Below are positions 48,987 through 60,846 of a stretch of DNA of 64,000 nucleotides, in pieces (position 1 is the stretch's first letter; each line of letters opens with the position of its first letter). The stretch lies in the NCBI GenBank assembly GCA_905182985.1, contig CAJJDN010000185.1, positions 62,001 through 126,000 of the forward strand, read 5' to 3'. The position numbers were made by a program, and so were the translations under genes. The notes under the pieces were generated by a model. The model was not told where the DNA came from and searched no databases. It saw only the letters and a list, made by a program, of their open reading frames with translations. This DNA comes from Paramecium sonneborni. Its lineage: Eukaryota; Ciliophora; Oligohymenophorea; Peniculida; Parameciidae.

Positions 48987-50929
48987 ATGAATCAATAAGA
49001 TTAGCTTATAAAAATCACATTGATAAAAGTGCCAGATGGATATTAAGTTGAGGATAAAATATATACAAAAATAAAAATTCCAAAAACATTCCTTGATCAA
49101 TAAAAAATAAATCATCCAAAACCTCCTTAAAAATAATAGATTATTTCTAAACCACCTCCTCCTCCTCCTCCTTAAATTAAGCCAATAATACCTCCTCCAA
49201 TTTAACCTATTAATCCTCCTAATCCAATTCCCCCCCCTTAAAATTATTAAATTCAATAAGAGTAAGATAAGTCCTCTTTACATATTTGGAATTCTCTACC
49301 AAACCCTCAGCCTCCTTAGTAAGTAAATTAAATGCCTCCTTAAACTTAATGGTTTCCCTAACCTCAACTATCTTAAATCTCTTAATCTACAACTCAATTA
49401 TAATAGCCGCCATAACCATAAATATAACCTTAAGAATAATAAAAATAAGAAAATAAAAGACAATTATCTAAACATTCACTTATAATTCCATCCTGTGCTA
49501 ATTGGTTTTAAATGGAAAGTATTCATGAAATTGAAAAAAATCATTTTCCAGAATTCTTTTCAAATCAGCATATTTCAAAAACACCAGAACTTTATAAAAA
49601 ATATAGAAATTTCATAGTTAACCTTTATAAAAATTAGCCCAGCACATATTTAACAACAATTGCTTGCAGAAAAGTCTTAGCTGGGGATGCTTGCACAATA
49701 TCAAGAATACATGGATTTCTATAATATTGGGGTTTAATAAATTATTCTGTTGATCCAGATACATGTCCAAATAAAGTGCTACCATAACAACAAATGACAA
49801 AGGGTCTTTATAGAACTTTATAATTAAATGCAAAAGATGAGCTAGATGAAAAAATTGATTTAAACTAAAATGAGATTACCTTGATTAATGCAATAAAAAT
49901 ATTTTCTAAGAAATACAGGTAGTAGATAATTGTAAAGTTAGGCCTGGATGCTCTTTTTGTGGAATCTAATGTGGGTTATAATGGTATTCTGAATAAGAGT
50001 AGACTCAAAAGGAAAACATGGATTTAGATAAGTTAGAAAATATTAAAGAAGCTGATACTAGAATAAAAAATCAAATAAAATTAGATTTATGCATTAAGTG
50101 TTATTCTAATAATAATTTTCCTAATACTTATACTTCAGATGATTTTTAATTAACTAATCTTGAGTTAAAATTTTAATAGTTACATGTGTTATCTGATTAA
50201 CCAAGGTCAATTTTAAATGATTAAGAAGTTAGTTATCTTATATCACTAATTCAAGAGAATTCTGATTCCAATTGGGAAAAAATTACTCAATAATTAAATT
50301 AAACATTTTCAACTTCTCACACTGTGGAAGAACTGATTTTACATTTTCTATAATATCCTATTGAGTATTTAATTGAAATTGATAAAATTATTGATTCAAA
50401 AGAATGCTTAGAAAAATTATCAATTAACGATATTTCAAATAGAATTGCTTTTGAAGAAGTAAGCTTTTAATTTAATTTAGCCTAATATTTTTAGTGATCA
50501 AAAAAATCTTGTTAGTTTCCACTTATCAATTTTTTAAAAATTACTTAATGGATTAAATAAAAAAGATTCAGTTCAGTTTCTAAAATTAGATGATGTGAAA
50601 CAATAAAACTACGAAAACGATAATTTTATTGAAGAAGAAAAAAGAGTTATTTAAATGAATTAAGAAACATTAGAAAGAGCAAAAACTTTATAAAAAAGAG
50701 AAGAAGATAAATTAAATAATCATATTAATCTTTTGATAAGTTTATAGATGGAAAAATTGGAGAATAAACTTACATTTTTAGAAGAATATGAAAAATTAAT
50801 TCTGTACGAAAAACAATAATTAGAAATTTGCCAAGTAATTTAAGACTCTTATAATAGAAATAAACTTTAGCAGAGCGACTAGTCATAGTCTAATAAAAAC
50901 TTTAATTTTACTCAGATAATAATTAATGA
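48987..50929 (+). CDS. SWI3/SMARCC-type chromatin-remodelling subunit (SWIRM-ZZ-SANT)
   Basis: 624 aa from ATG 48987; introns 49919-49941, 50459-50480 and 50835-50857; TGA 50927-50929 (divisible by 3). N-terminus is Pro/Gln-rich. A SWIRM domain covers about 164-255: SLIIPSCANWFQMESIHEIE, PEFFSNQHISKTPELYKKYR, TTIACRKVLAGDACTISRIH, LQYWGLINYSVD. A ZZ-type zinc region is at about 312-365 (CSFCGIQC ... LCIKCYSN). A SANT domain is at about 401-455 (LNDQEVSYLISLIQENSDS, WEKITQQL). The C-terminus is a leucine-zipper coiled coil ending ICQKQTLAERLVIVQQKLQF, which only appears once the third intron is removed. This order is that of yeast Swi3/Rsc8 and animal BAF155/170, core scaffold subunits of SWI/SNF remodellers. 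Confidence 0.95.
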
Positions 50930-51528
50930 AAATTTGAGCTTATTTTCGTACATATATTTATTATTATTTAAAATAATAACAATTATTTACAAAATTCTAT
51001 TATTGATAATTTAACTATTAATAACAAATATATCTCTTAATTGATGTTCTATAAATTATATTTATTAAATTATTCATTATTTTATTATACTTTAATTTTT
51101 TTTAAATTAATAAACAATATTATTTAACAACCATCTTTTGATAGGTCAATAATAATAAATAAATGATTTAAATATCAATTAATAGTATAAATAAGATAGA
51201 TTACTTAGTATTTAACTTTGATTATTGAATAAGTAAATATTTAACTCTCTAAACAAGTGGGATGATCAAAAAGTTGTGAAAAAAAAAATAGTACTTTTGA
51301 AAGTGTCTTTATATAGAAATTTTTAATCCATACACTATATTGATTATTGTCTCATTTGCTTTGATTATTGCAATTTTATTAATTATTCTTCAAATCATTG
51401 ATTAATAGATAATCAATTCTTTTGGTATTAATATATTATCAAAAAATTATCACAAGATAAAGTATATTCCAATTATGATTTCTTAAAAAGGTATGTAATT
51501 TATAAAAGAATGATGAAAATATAAATAA
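50930..51528. other. 3' spacer, start of duplicated block
   Basis: AT-rich DNA between convergent genes. From 51342 it is the first copy of the 1,095-bp repeat described separately. No gene seen. Confidence 0.5.
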
Positions 51529-52436
51529 TCAATTGTTGCATTTAAAATTATACTCAATGTATATCTCACTACCACCATAACTAATATCCAATACCGATAT
51601 ATCCTTTTCAACAAGATTTGGACCAAATATTTTTAAAATCAAATAGTTAGCAAGTGCATCCTTATCTTTTAGAGTATCCAATGGAAGATACTCATCATAA
51701 TAATATAGATTTGGGCTGTAAAGATTAATTCTAATTTTCTCCTTAAAATTGCCTGTTAGATAAATAAAAAGTGATTAAAACTGTTATGACTATTTAACAT
51801 CCATCTGCAGATTTGTATTAGAATAAATATTATCAATATTATATATTTGTTCACCATTGATATACCATTTTAAATTATTTTCCCGTAAAATTCCATAATC
51901 TTTTTCCAAAACTATTTCATGTAACATATTTTGTAAATGTGAAATAGGTTTGAATTTATAGAATTAAATTAGCTATTGAGTATTAGTTAAATAAACTTTG
52001 AAATATTCCTAAGTGTCTCTTTCTAATTAATTAATAATAATTTAAGAATTTTCGTATCGTTTGTTTGTAAATAGACAATTAATTTTATCAATTTCCTATT
52101 AAGTAGGTTTCTTATTACGTGGAATAATTTTCAAATTGATTTCTTATTCTAAAGAATAGTTATCTAATCTCTGTGGATTAAAGGGATCTATTTCTCTACC
52201 TCCAATAAAAAACTTAAAGTAAGCAATTGTCTAAAATTTCTTTCTGTTATAGATTTCATTTAGTATATCATGGAATATGCAAGAAATAGGAGCTATAAAA
52301 GATTATATTAAATAAAATTAAATTTTTTCGAATTGCAAATCCACATTAACTAATATTGGTATGTTAAATGGTGTTCCAATTAAAAAGCTTATGTATAATT
52401 CACAATTATTTGTGAACCCTAATTTAATTAATGAAG
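51342..52436. repeat. 1,095-bp exact direct duplication, copy A
   Basis: Appears base-for-base identical to 52438-53532, with an offset of 1096. The two copies are separated only by a single undetermined base (n at 52437). Confidence 0.95.
51529..52436 (-). pseudogene. 5'-truncated copy of the ubiquitin-like-repeat gene (in repeat copy A)
   Basis: Carries the last about 302 codons and stop (complement of 51529-51531) of the gene at 52625-53812, ending abruptly at the n. Because both copies look identical and the break is exactly at the ambiguous base, this is more likely a scaffold-joining artefact than a second gene. Confidence 0.8.
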
Positions 52437-52437
52437 N

Positions 52438-53532
52438 GATTATTGTCTCATTTGCTTTGATTATTGCAATTTTATTAATTATTCTTCAAATCATTGATTA
52501 ATAGATAATCAATTCTTTTGGTATTAATATATTATCAAAAAATTATCACAAGATAAAGTATATTCCAATTATGATTTCTTAAAAAGGTATGTAATTTATA
52601 AAAGAATGATGAAAATATAAATAATCAATTGTTGCATTTAAAATTATACTCAATGTATATCTCACTACCACCATAACTAATATCCAATACCGATATATCC
52701 TTTTCAACAAGATTTGGACCAAATATTTTTAAAATCAAATAGTTAGCAAGTGCATCCTTATCTTTTAGAGTATCCAATGGAAGATACTCATCATAATAAT
52801 ATAGATTTGGGCTGTAAAGATTAATTCTAATTTTCTCCTTAAAATTGCCTGTTAGATAAATAAAAAGTGATTAAAACTGTTATGACTATTTAACATCCAT
52901 CTGCAGATTTGTATTAGAATAAATATTATCAATATTATATATTTGTTCACCATTGATATACCATTTTAAATTATTTTCCCGTAAAATTCCATAATCTTTT
53001 TCCAAAACTATTTCATGTAACATATTTTGTAAATGTGAAATAGGTTTGAATTTATAGAATTAAATTAGCTATTGAGTATTAGTTAAATAAACTTTGAAAT
53101 ATTCCTAAGTGTCTCTTTCTAATTAATTAATAATAATTTAAGAATTTTCGTATCGTTTGTTTGTAAATAGACAATTAATTTTATCAATTTCCTATTAAGT
53201 AGGTTTCTTATTACGTGGAATAATTTTCAAATTGATTTCTTATTCTAAAGAATAGTTATCTAATCTCTGTGGATTAAAGGGATCTATTTCTCTACCTCCA
53301 ATAAAAAACTTAAAGTAAGCAATTGTCTAAAATTTCTTTCTGTTATAGATTTCATTTAGTATATCATGGAATATGCAAGAAATAGGAGCTATAAAAGATT
53401 ATATTAAATAAAATTAAATTTTTTCGAATTGCAAATCCACATTAACTAATATTGGTATGTTAAATGGTGTTCCAATTAAAAAGCTTATGTATAATTCACA
53501 ATTATTTGTGAACCCTAATTTAATTAATGAAG
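52438..53532. repeat. 1,095-bp exact direct duplication, copy B
   Basis: Second copy, which continues uninterrupted into the 5' part of the gene on its right. The true locus probably contains this sequence once. Confidence 0.95.
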
Positions 53533-53812
53533 AAGACTCATTTTGTGATATATTTACACTATTTTCCAAAACATATTAAAATTTCTATTCATACAAATAT
53601 ATTAATCTATCTTAAATTATGTAGCCCATTATATTCTATATAAAGGCATTAAAGGGAATTTTTGGATCAATTCTTAATTGCATTTTTAATTTATTAGTTA
53701 TCATATCTACAATAATATTAACAATAATTGAATGAAATGTATTACTTATCTGTATATCTTGTTTCTCTTCCAATAGTTAATTCATTTTATTTGTATGCAT
53801 CAGTTGATTCAT
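52625..53812 (-). CDS. Protein with probable tandem ubiquitin-like domains
   Basis: 395 aa, single exon, ATG complement of 53810-53812, TGA complement of 52625-52627. No catalytic motif. Three successive units of about 90-110 residues share a ubiquitin-like rhythm. Unit 1: KLKMQLRIDPKIPFNAFIQN ... DRLIYLYEQKF ... LIKLGFTNNCELYISF. Unit 2: LVNVDLQFEKIQFYLIQSF ... FKFFIGGREIDP ... YSLEQEINLKIIP. Unit 3: YFKVYLTN ... LKWYINGEQIY. The 'L-x-x-x-G-x-x-x' hairpin followed by 'L-x-x-Y/LGI...I-x-L' pattern is typical of the fold. No C-terminal diglycine is present, so it would be a structural or adaptor Ubl protein. The fold is inference; the ORF is secure. Confidence 0.65.
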
Positions 53813-54444
53813 TTTATTTATTTAATATATAATTAGATTGTATTTGTATTCAATAATAAATATTTTTTAAAATCATTTTCATTATAATTTATTTTAAATC
53901 AAATAAAAATGTATCAGTCAAGTAGAAGTTATCAAAATTCGTAGTAATTATGACATTTAATTAATATAAAGGGGTGAAAACAAGACCATTTAAAAAAAAA
54001 ATGAGAAATATTTCTCAAACTTTTTATTTAGTAGAATCTTTGAATTTCTAAGCAAGGCAAAAAGATATTAATGAAATTTTGAAGCCATTAAATAGTTCAC
54101 CTAAAAAACTGTTAATCTCCAAGTAAAAATTTTGGAGGCTTTTAGAAGTGCTTTTCTGGCAATGAAATTACAATTATTACTAATTTAACTAATCTTCTTT
54201 TTTATTTAAGTATCATTTTACTTTATATTTTTCCATTTATAAATTTGCTATTCATGACTTCTTATATATATATTTACAATTTTAGAAATATCTTTAGTAT
54301 TAATAATGCTGTTTAAACTTGCAACCTTAAATAGAAGTTTAATCTAGAACTTAATAAATAAACAAATTTTATTAAAATCAATATTATATGAAGTGTTATT
54401 TTTATTTAGTTACAAATAAAATTCAATTATTTAATAAATAACAA
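53813..54444. other. Divergent spacer, no secure gene
   Basis: About 630 bp between divergent genes. A short + strand frame from the ATG near 54,000 (about 54 codons, MRNISQTFYLVESLNFQARQ) ends at TGA 54163-54165. It could be a small gene or chance. Confidence 0.35.
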
Positions 54445-55765
54445 ATGCTATTATTTGTAATATTAATCCAGATTTCTAAAGAAACAATTACATATGATTC
54501 ATAGGCTTTTACTTAATTTTCTTATACAGAATCAGGATTTAACTGTGAAAATGGATATACAAAAACGAATGTAATTCCTTTTACAAATACTTTTTAAACT
54601 GCTCCCTAGATAATCTTTTATTTTACAACATTAGATTATAATTTTTCTGGCCAAACTGAGGTGGACATAGAATTACTTAGTGTAACTTAGACAGGTAAAT
54701 AATAATAGTATTAGACTTTACATTAAAAATAAAATGCCCTTATAATAAGGTCAATTCTTATCGAATTTAATGGTTTGCCATAGATGATCATCGTTTACAG
54801 GTAATTACAGTGAATAAATAAATTCCTTTTACTTCAAAATAATATCCAATTCAAAACCCGAATCTTAAAAAAAGGAGTTATTTCTTTTTTTTCGTTTTCT
54901 TATAGTGGAGCATTTAATATAGATCTTTCTGTAAAGTATTATTATATTGTAGATAACTGAAATAACATCTAATTATGTTACAGTTGGTATGAATAGTGAT
55001 TGTTAAAATCTAATTTCCGTGAGTTATCAAATAATATTAGGAACTGAAGAGTTTCTAACTTTATTAGATTAAACTTCATCTTCAATTGATTACAATAGTT
55101 AATAATTCGATAAATTGGCAAATAATTACTTTGTGATTGCTTATATGTAGTTTACAACTTCTCTTTTGAATATAAGATATCGAATTACTCTCAGTTCTAC
55201 TTCAACTTAGATCAGCTATGCCACTTAATCATGTAAATACTTATAAATTAATTTAGGGAGTACAAATACTTATCCAATGAATAAAATCCAGCCATATTTT
55301 CTAAAATATGGTGAAGGGTCGATTTTATTGGCAATGGAATGTTTCACCGCAAGAATAAGCAAATTGTTTGATATGACAGCAGATTAAAAACCAGCTTTTT
55401 AAATGAAAATTTTAGAAATCAATAAACTTTATAATTCAATTGGATCAGAAACTGTTGTTTTTGGAGGATTAATTTAAATAATAAATATTCAAATTTATTA
55501 TAAATGTCCATCAAATAATAAAAAGGTTCATAGTGAGATAAATAAATGTAATACTTGTAGTGGAAGTAATAAGATTTATAACTTAAATCATTTTTGTCAT
55601 GGATCAATCAATTCAATAAATATTTATGCTAAATATTAAGCTTAAGCAAATAACAAAGAATTACAAATAACCTTAACCAGCAATAGTATATCTATTGTTT
55701 AAACATTAAGAAATTAGATTGTGACAGTGTAGAATATATTAAAAGTAGAATTTTTAGATATTTGA
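54445..55765 (+). CDS. Secreted H-type lectin domain protein
   Basis: About 425 aa from ATG 54445 to TGA 55763-55765. Signal peptide MLLFVILIQIS. Introns 54695-54714 (20 nt) and 54931-54952 (22 nt) restore the frame. An H-type lectin repeat is evident: FSYTESGFNCENG, TAPQIIFYFTTLDYNFSGQT, DFTLKIKCPYNKVNSYRIQW, WFAIDDHRLQVI. A second beta-rich region reads ISFFSFSYSGAFNIDLS and TVGMNSDCQNLISVSYQIIL. The C-terminal part has Cys pairs (KCNTCSGSNK). One extra A in the A7 run at 54867-54873 breaks the frame; with A6 the length is divisible by 3, so this is probably a homopolymer error, otherwise a mutation. H-type lectins bind N-acetylgalactosamine in other eukaryotes. Confidence 0.75.
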
Positions 55766-56609
55766 GATAATTAAATTTCTTATTTCAGATAATAATTAAG
55801 TCTTCTTTCCTTAAATTTGAAAAGTTATTTGTCAATAGAAAATTAAATATAGTCTCTCTTTTCTATAAATGATTCATTAATAAATTAAAATAATTTAAAA
55901 AAATTAATCTCATTAATTGCTTGCATGTATAATTTCATAAACTGCATTCTAAAATTAAACTCATATTATATTTAATGTTTTTAAATAAAGCTCTATATCC
56001 ATTAAGAATAATTAATTATTATTTTTAAAAGTGCATTTTTTTTATTTGATTTATGATACTTCAAGGCTTTATTCCATGCTTTAAATTAGTTTTTACATTT
56101 GCTTTCTTTATTTTTCAAAATTCAATAGTTTGGTTCAAATACATTTTTGGTAATTCTCCTTTCTCTAAATTTTCGATTATAAAAGTTATTTACATTTTCT
56201 TTCACTAATATTTGATTAATATTGATGAATTGTATTTCAACGTCCCTCAATTATCTATAAAGATATTTCTTATGAATCATAACTATGACTTATTTTTTGG
56301 CATACAAATTAAAATTTATAATCTTACTTTATTGCTGACAAATGAGAGTTTGTCTTATCGTAATAAATCAATTTTAAATTAACTAAGTCTAATTATAAAT
56401 TTGCATCTCTTTTTTATTGTTACTTAATGTACTTTATTTAAATAAAATTATTTTTGTGCAAAAAATATTAATGCCATTCTAATCACTAAAATTTCAATAC
56501 TAATTTGAACTTTAATCTGATTGATTAATAAAATTCACCATGAACAGTAAACATTTTTTAATCTATAAATGATCTCATGTATACATTCCAATAATATACT
56601 AGTTGGATT
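55766..56609. other. AT-rich region, no gene seen
   Basis: About 840 bp downstream of the lectin gene. No sustained TGA-free frame with protein-like composition was seen. Confidence 0.5.
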
Positions 56610-57470
56610 CTATTAATTTATTCAATTTTCATAAATCATTTCTTACCCAATCGCATTACTCCAAAAATCCATTTTCACCTATCTCTTGACTCTTTTACCT
56701 TTTTAATTATCTTCACCAACAAAAAATTTTTAAGATAATTAATATCCCTTTCCAAAATTCTAGCATAACACAAAGCATTTCCCAATCTTTTTTGTATATC
56801 CATCTTATTCACCATATTATACTTTTCCTTTAAAATAATTAAGATTTAATTTGCATTATTTTAAACTCTTCACTTTCCTTAAACATTATATCCCAATAAC
56901 CCATTTTTTACCATTATAATTATAATTTCCTTAATAAATAACTCATGAATCTTTTCAAATCAAACCACTACTCAATCCTTATCATAATCTTTCTCGATCC
57001 TTCACCGATAAGTTTAATTAATTTATAGCTACATTATTTAACTATAGTACTCAAATACCTACTTTTTTAACAATAGTATTCTCACCATTCTAAGGATTTC
57101 ACTTGAATATGCATATTTTCCCCGCAATACAATCCACTTTCCAATTTTTTAAATATCATTCATTCTCATTGTATTATCCCCCACTACTAAAAATACTTTA
57201 ACATTTAAAAAAAAATTCTTATCCTCTCTATATAATATAATCATATAATCCATATACAAAATTGTTAATCTTATTTAACTAATTTACATTTTGTTTTCTT
57301 TGTAATGGATGTCATACCTACCATTTTGATTACCTTTCTTACTATATTCTCAAATTATAAATGACTTAAGAATGAGAAAAAAATCCCTAGCTCAACTTAA
57401 TCCACCTCCCCATTCTTCATGAAATTTAATTTTTACTCTAAATATGAACCAGAACCACTAGGTATTAGAA
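56610..57470 (-). pseudogene. Decayed member of the ciliate GKW/GGGxY repeat family
   Basis: The + strand is conspicuously C-rich and the minus strand reads in broken frames as recurring motifs: EEWGGGLS, KKGNQNGRYDIHYKENK, GGQYNENE, IQKIGKWIVLRGKYAYSSE, NGKKW/GYWDIMFKES, KKIGKCFVLCQNF and KGKRVKRQ. These are spaced as in the ciliate proteins built from repeats 'NG.K.GRWDI.Y....GGG.Y...G.KIGKW.EL', a MORN-like motif. TGA codons and frame shifts fall between almost every motif and no introns restore the frame, so this is a relic. The family description is from memory of ciliate proteomes and is approximate. Confidence 0.55.
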
Positions 57471-57658
57471 ATAATGATCCATGGTCCTTACTTCTTCTTT
57501 CTTTTTTGAAACTAAATAATTGAATACCCAAAAAGAATATCTCTGATTCCGTAAAACGATTATAAATAAATTTGCTTAAATAAATAAATAAGTAAGGACG
57601 AAATAAATAAATATTAATTAATAAATCTGCATTTAAATTATATTCAAAAGTTTAAAAA
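57463..57658. repeat. 195-bp direct repeat, left copy
   Basis: Starts TATTAGAAATAATGATCC and runs to a TTTAAAAA string. It is essentially identical to 58432-58627. The minus-strand pseudogene ends where it begins. Confidence 0.9.
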
Positions 57659-58431
57659 AGCAATGATGTAAAACTGGTTATTAATTATACTAATTTAGAT
57701 TAATCAATGTTTTCAATTTTCAGTGAATTCTTGTACTCATCAATTTAAAGAAAATGTTTGAATTGCATCTGATATTGAGATTAGCATTAAATACATAGTT
57801 TTCTTTGATATTTAATAAGGCAAATTAATGTTATTGGTTTTTATTTATGAACCGAAAAAAAACTCATTTGAATTTTTTATTACAATACTTATAATTGCTT
57901 TGATAAACTGATTGATACTTTGAAGAATTATTTTAAGGATAGAATAGCCCTATCAATTAATATCTATAAAGAAATAAAATTTTACCTAAAAGATATAAAA
58001 CAAGAGTTATAAAAAGTGTGCAGACCAGTTTTTCTTGGTACAATCCTCCAATTTTCAACAATTTATAAATAAACTCCTTGATTTAAAATAAATTTTTAAT
58101 AAGGAAAGCCATTTTGAAGAACTTCAACCAATTATTTTAATTTTTGATGCATCACTTTTCACTTTTACTCCCAAGAATATAGGTTAGAAATCAAACGGAA
58201 ATGTTTTAATGTTTAAAGTTGTGAAGTAAGCTAGTATTATAGCTCTTAAATTTTATTATTAACGCTAATAAATGTTGATTTGTAAGCGCTAACGAGATCC
58301 TCTCTAAAACTGATTAGATTATTAACAATTATTATATTTGCTAGAAGATCAAATTTTATATTCTAGATTCTAAAAAAATATTTATATTTTTAATTCTATT
58401 AGAATTTTCACAGAAATTAACCAAACAATTA
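57659..58431 (+). pseudogene. Unique segment between the direct repeats, with broken coding-like frames
   Basis: About 773 bp bracketed by the 195-bp repeats. The + strand shows protein-like stretches in shifting frames (SDIEISIKYIVFFDIQQGK, CFDKLIDTLKNYFKDRIALS, VCRPVFLGTILQFSTIYKQ, ELQPIILIFDASLFTF) with intervening TGA and no normal introns. A relic gene is likely; I do not recognise the family. Confidence 0.4.
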
Positions 58432-58627
58432 TATTAGAAATAATGATCCATGGTCCTTACTTCTTCTTTCTTTTTTGAAACTAAATAATTGAATACCCAA
58501 AAAGAATATCTCTGATTCCGTAAAACGATTATAAATAAATTTGCTTAAATAAATAAATAAGTAAGGACGAAATAAATAAATATTAATTAATAAATCTGCA
58601 TTTAAATTATATTCAAAAGTTTAAAAA
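58432..58627. repeat. 195-bp direct repeat, right copy
   Basis: Second copy, 969 bp from the first. It diverges from the left copy after TTTAAAAA (one A fewer, then different sequence). Confidence 0.9.
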
Positions 58628-58899
58628 CACTTTTGATATGATTCTCACCAATTAATTTATCAAAAAATGGAGTTATTATAAAGTATTTAAAATATGAGGT
58701 ATAGTTATAGATTTAAACAAGATGATTCAAAGTAAATCTGAACATTATCAGTTAAATTTAAATTTGCAGCTTGATATAAGTTTCCTCTAATATTTCAAAT
58801 AAGACTAATATTGAAGAATATCTAATATTTCTGTTAAAGATCCAATATCACCAAAAAGTAAGAGGAGAAAACTACTTGAGCCAAATTCAATTATTATCA

Positions 58900-60300
58900 A
58901 GAATGAAAATGTATAGAGTTCATTTGTTGAAGCCATTTAAGACTCAATTAAAAATATGTGGAATGTATAAGTTAACATTTTTTTCCTTTTCCATCCCCAC
59001 ATAAATGAATAAGATCTGATAATTGATTTTAATGGCTTATATCACTTAATATTATAATTTCTTCATTTAAATCTTGCTCTTTTAGTTTAAGTTTATTGCA
59101 TTGCATAGTTTTATTCTCTAATATTCTAAGATTATCACATTAACTACAATAGTTCTCTTTTAGACATATAATGCAACCATTTGAATAATAGAATTTACAT
59201 TAATAGCATCCATCTAATGGATCATTGTTTCCATCATCACAATCTCAAATCCATTAATAATCATACCATCACCACATATTGGCTGACATAAATTATTTTC
59301 AAGTTAGACATAATCATTAAAAATAAAACAATTAGGAATAAATTCATATTATAAATAAATCCATCATTTTCTATTTGATTAACATCATCAAATTATTCTA
59401 TTGAAGATAGAGCTACCTTTCCATCTCCACATTATTAATATCATTTATTATCTCTCAATAATCTTTCTTCCAAACAAAGAATACATGAAATACAACTAAA
59501 AGGCTAACGTTCTGTTTAACAGCTTTTATTTTATTACAATATCTAGGCAAAACAGCCATCAAAAGGATTTATATTGTCATCCATACATATCTCCTTCTTA
59601 TTGTTATTTGAATTTATAAATATTAGAAAATCTCTAATTCCAATCAATTATTCATTATAATTACATTAGACAGTGATCTTAACTGATGGACTTAAATAAT
59701 TACATGTTAATATAATTCAGAAGAAAATATTATCCATCCTTCATTATGTAGAGTTGAACATATAATTAATATTAAAGGTCAAATATTAAGAAATATATTC
59801 AAACTATATAGTGAAAATATTAAAATTAAATTTAAGTAAACGATTAATTGTCCCGTGCCACATTGTCATCAATTTTTATATTAATTTCTGTAAGTTTGTA
59901 TATCATCTAATTGAATTTCTTTATTAAATGACTGCCAGAAACATAATGAAAGAAAAAATCTAAAATATTATGCTCCAAATATTGAGATTAAGTTATTAAA
60001 TGACCATCCTCTGAATTTTTCGTAACAGGCAATTGTTAATTTGTAGTCATAACATGATTTATTATTACAAAAATAACATTCTGAAAGTCATTTCTCAATT
60101 AGTAACTCAAAATCGAAAATACCCCAAGCTCCCTTCTAGGCAACAAATACCATTGTAACAGTTGGACTTGAATATTATAAAGTTTTAGAAAACAAGAAGG
60201 TCTCGCCATTAATCAGCACATATTTTTATGTGAATGAAACTCTGAATATCAATGATTCAGTTTAAAAAATAATTTATAATTATTTTTTATGAAAAATACC
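58900..60300 (-). pseudogene. Decayed Cys-rich surface-protein gene (CGDG/DGN repeats)
   Basis: Minus-strand fragments in order: GAWGIFDFELLIEK, LSECYFCNNKSCYDYK, FRGWSFNNLISIFG, QCGTGQLI, CGDGK, NCFIFNDYVQLENNLCQPIC, CGDGMIINGFEI, CDDGNNDPLDGCYQCKFYY, NGCIICLKENYCSQCDN. These are the repeats of Paramecium Cys-rich surface proteins (CGDG...C.DGN...DGC..C...C..C). The frame is broken by TGA within the first block (where Trp would be expected), by two consecutive TGA before QCGTG, and by single-base shifts such as the one between GFEI and CDDGN. Short introns cannot repair these. A relic, related in style to the giant Cys-rich gene at 10.9-19.5 kb. Confidence 0.65.
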
Positions 60301-60846
60301 ATTTGTACCTTTATCTAATTAAAATATTTTATTTTTATTCTTTTGTTATTTCTTTGAATATATCGATTAAATAGAATGAGAATAAGTTATATTAATAGCT
60401 TACATTAGACTCTAATTCTGCTGAAAATTAATACAAAAGAATGAATTTCAATTCTCCAACTCACAAATAGGATATTTCTTATTTAAAAATTAATCATGAG
60501 TTGATATATGAATATATTTGATTAAGTACTTATTTTACTTAATTTAAACAGCTATTAATGAAAGTTTATTTTATTTACATATATATTTACTAAAAAATTT
60601 CTTCATTCTTTTTTGGTACAAATAATAAGATTTAAAAATAAATTTTTTTTACTTAAATGGAATTAAGAAAATAATATATAAAAGTAATATTAAATATTAT
60701 AGCAATACAAATACAGAAATAATCTAAATGCAATTATTATTAATAAATTTAAATAATGATAAGATATTATCAATAATATCATAGCTTTTTTGCCTTTGCA
60801 ACTTTTTCATTACTAATCTCCTCATGTAATGCAATCAATCATTTGA
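60301..60846. other. AT-rich spacer upstream of TMEM43
   Basis: No gene recognised. It should contain the first coding bases of TMEM43, since no in-frame ATG exists after the TGA at 60844-60846. Confidence 0.5.

Noticed and set aside
48975..49256. Minus-strand Trp/Arg-rich ORF
   Set aside because: Antisense of the Pro-rich N-terminus of the SWI3-like gene; CCT/CCA codons read as AGG/TGG on the other strand.
57463..58627. Interpretation of the repeat-bounded block as a classical Paramecium IES
   Set aside because: Such germline segments are bounded by a TA dinucleotide with short degenerate ends, not by 195-bp direct repeats. It cannot be decided from this sequence alone.
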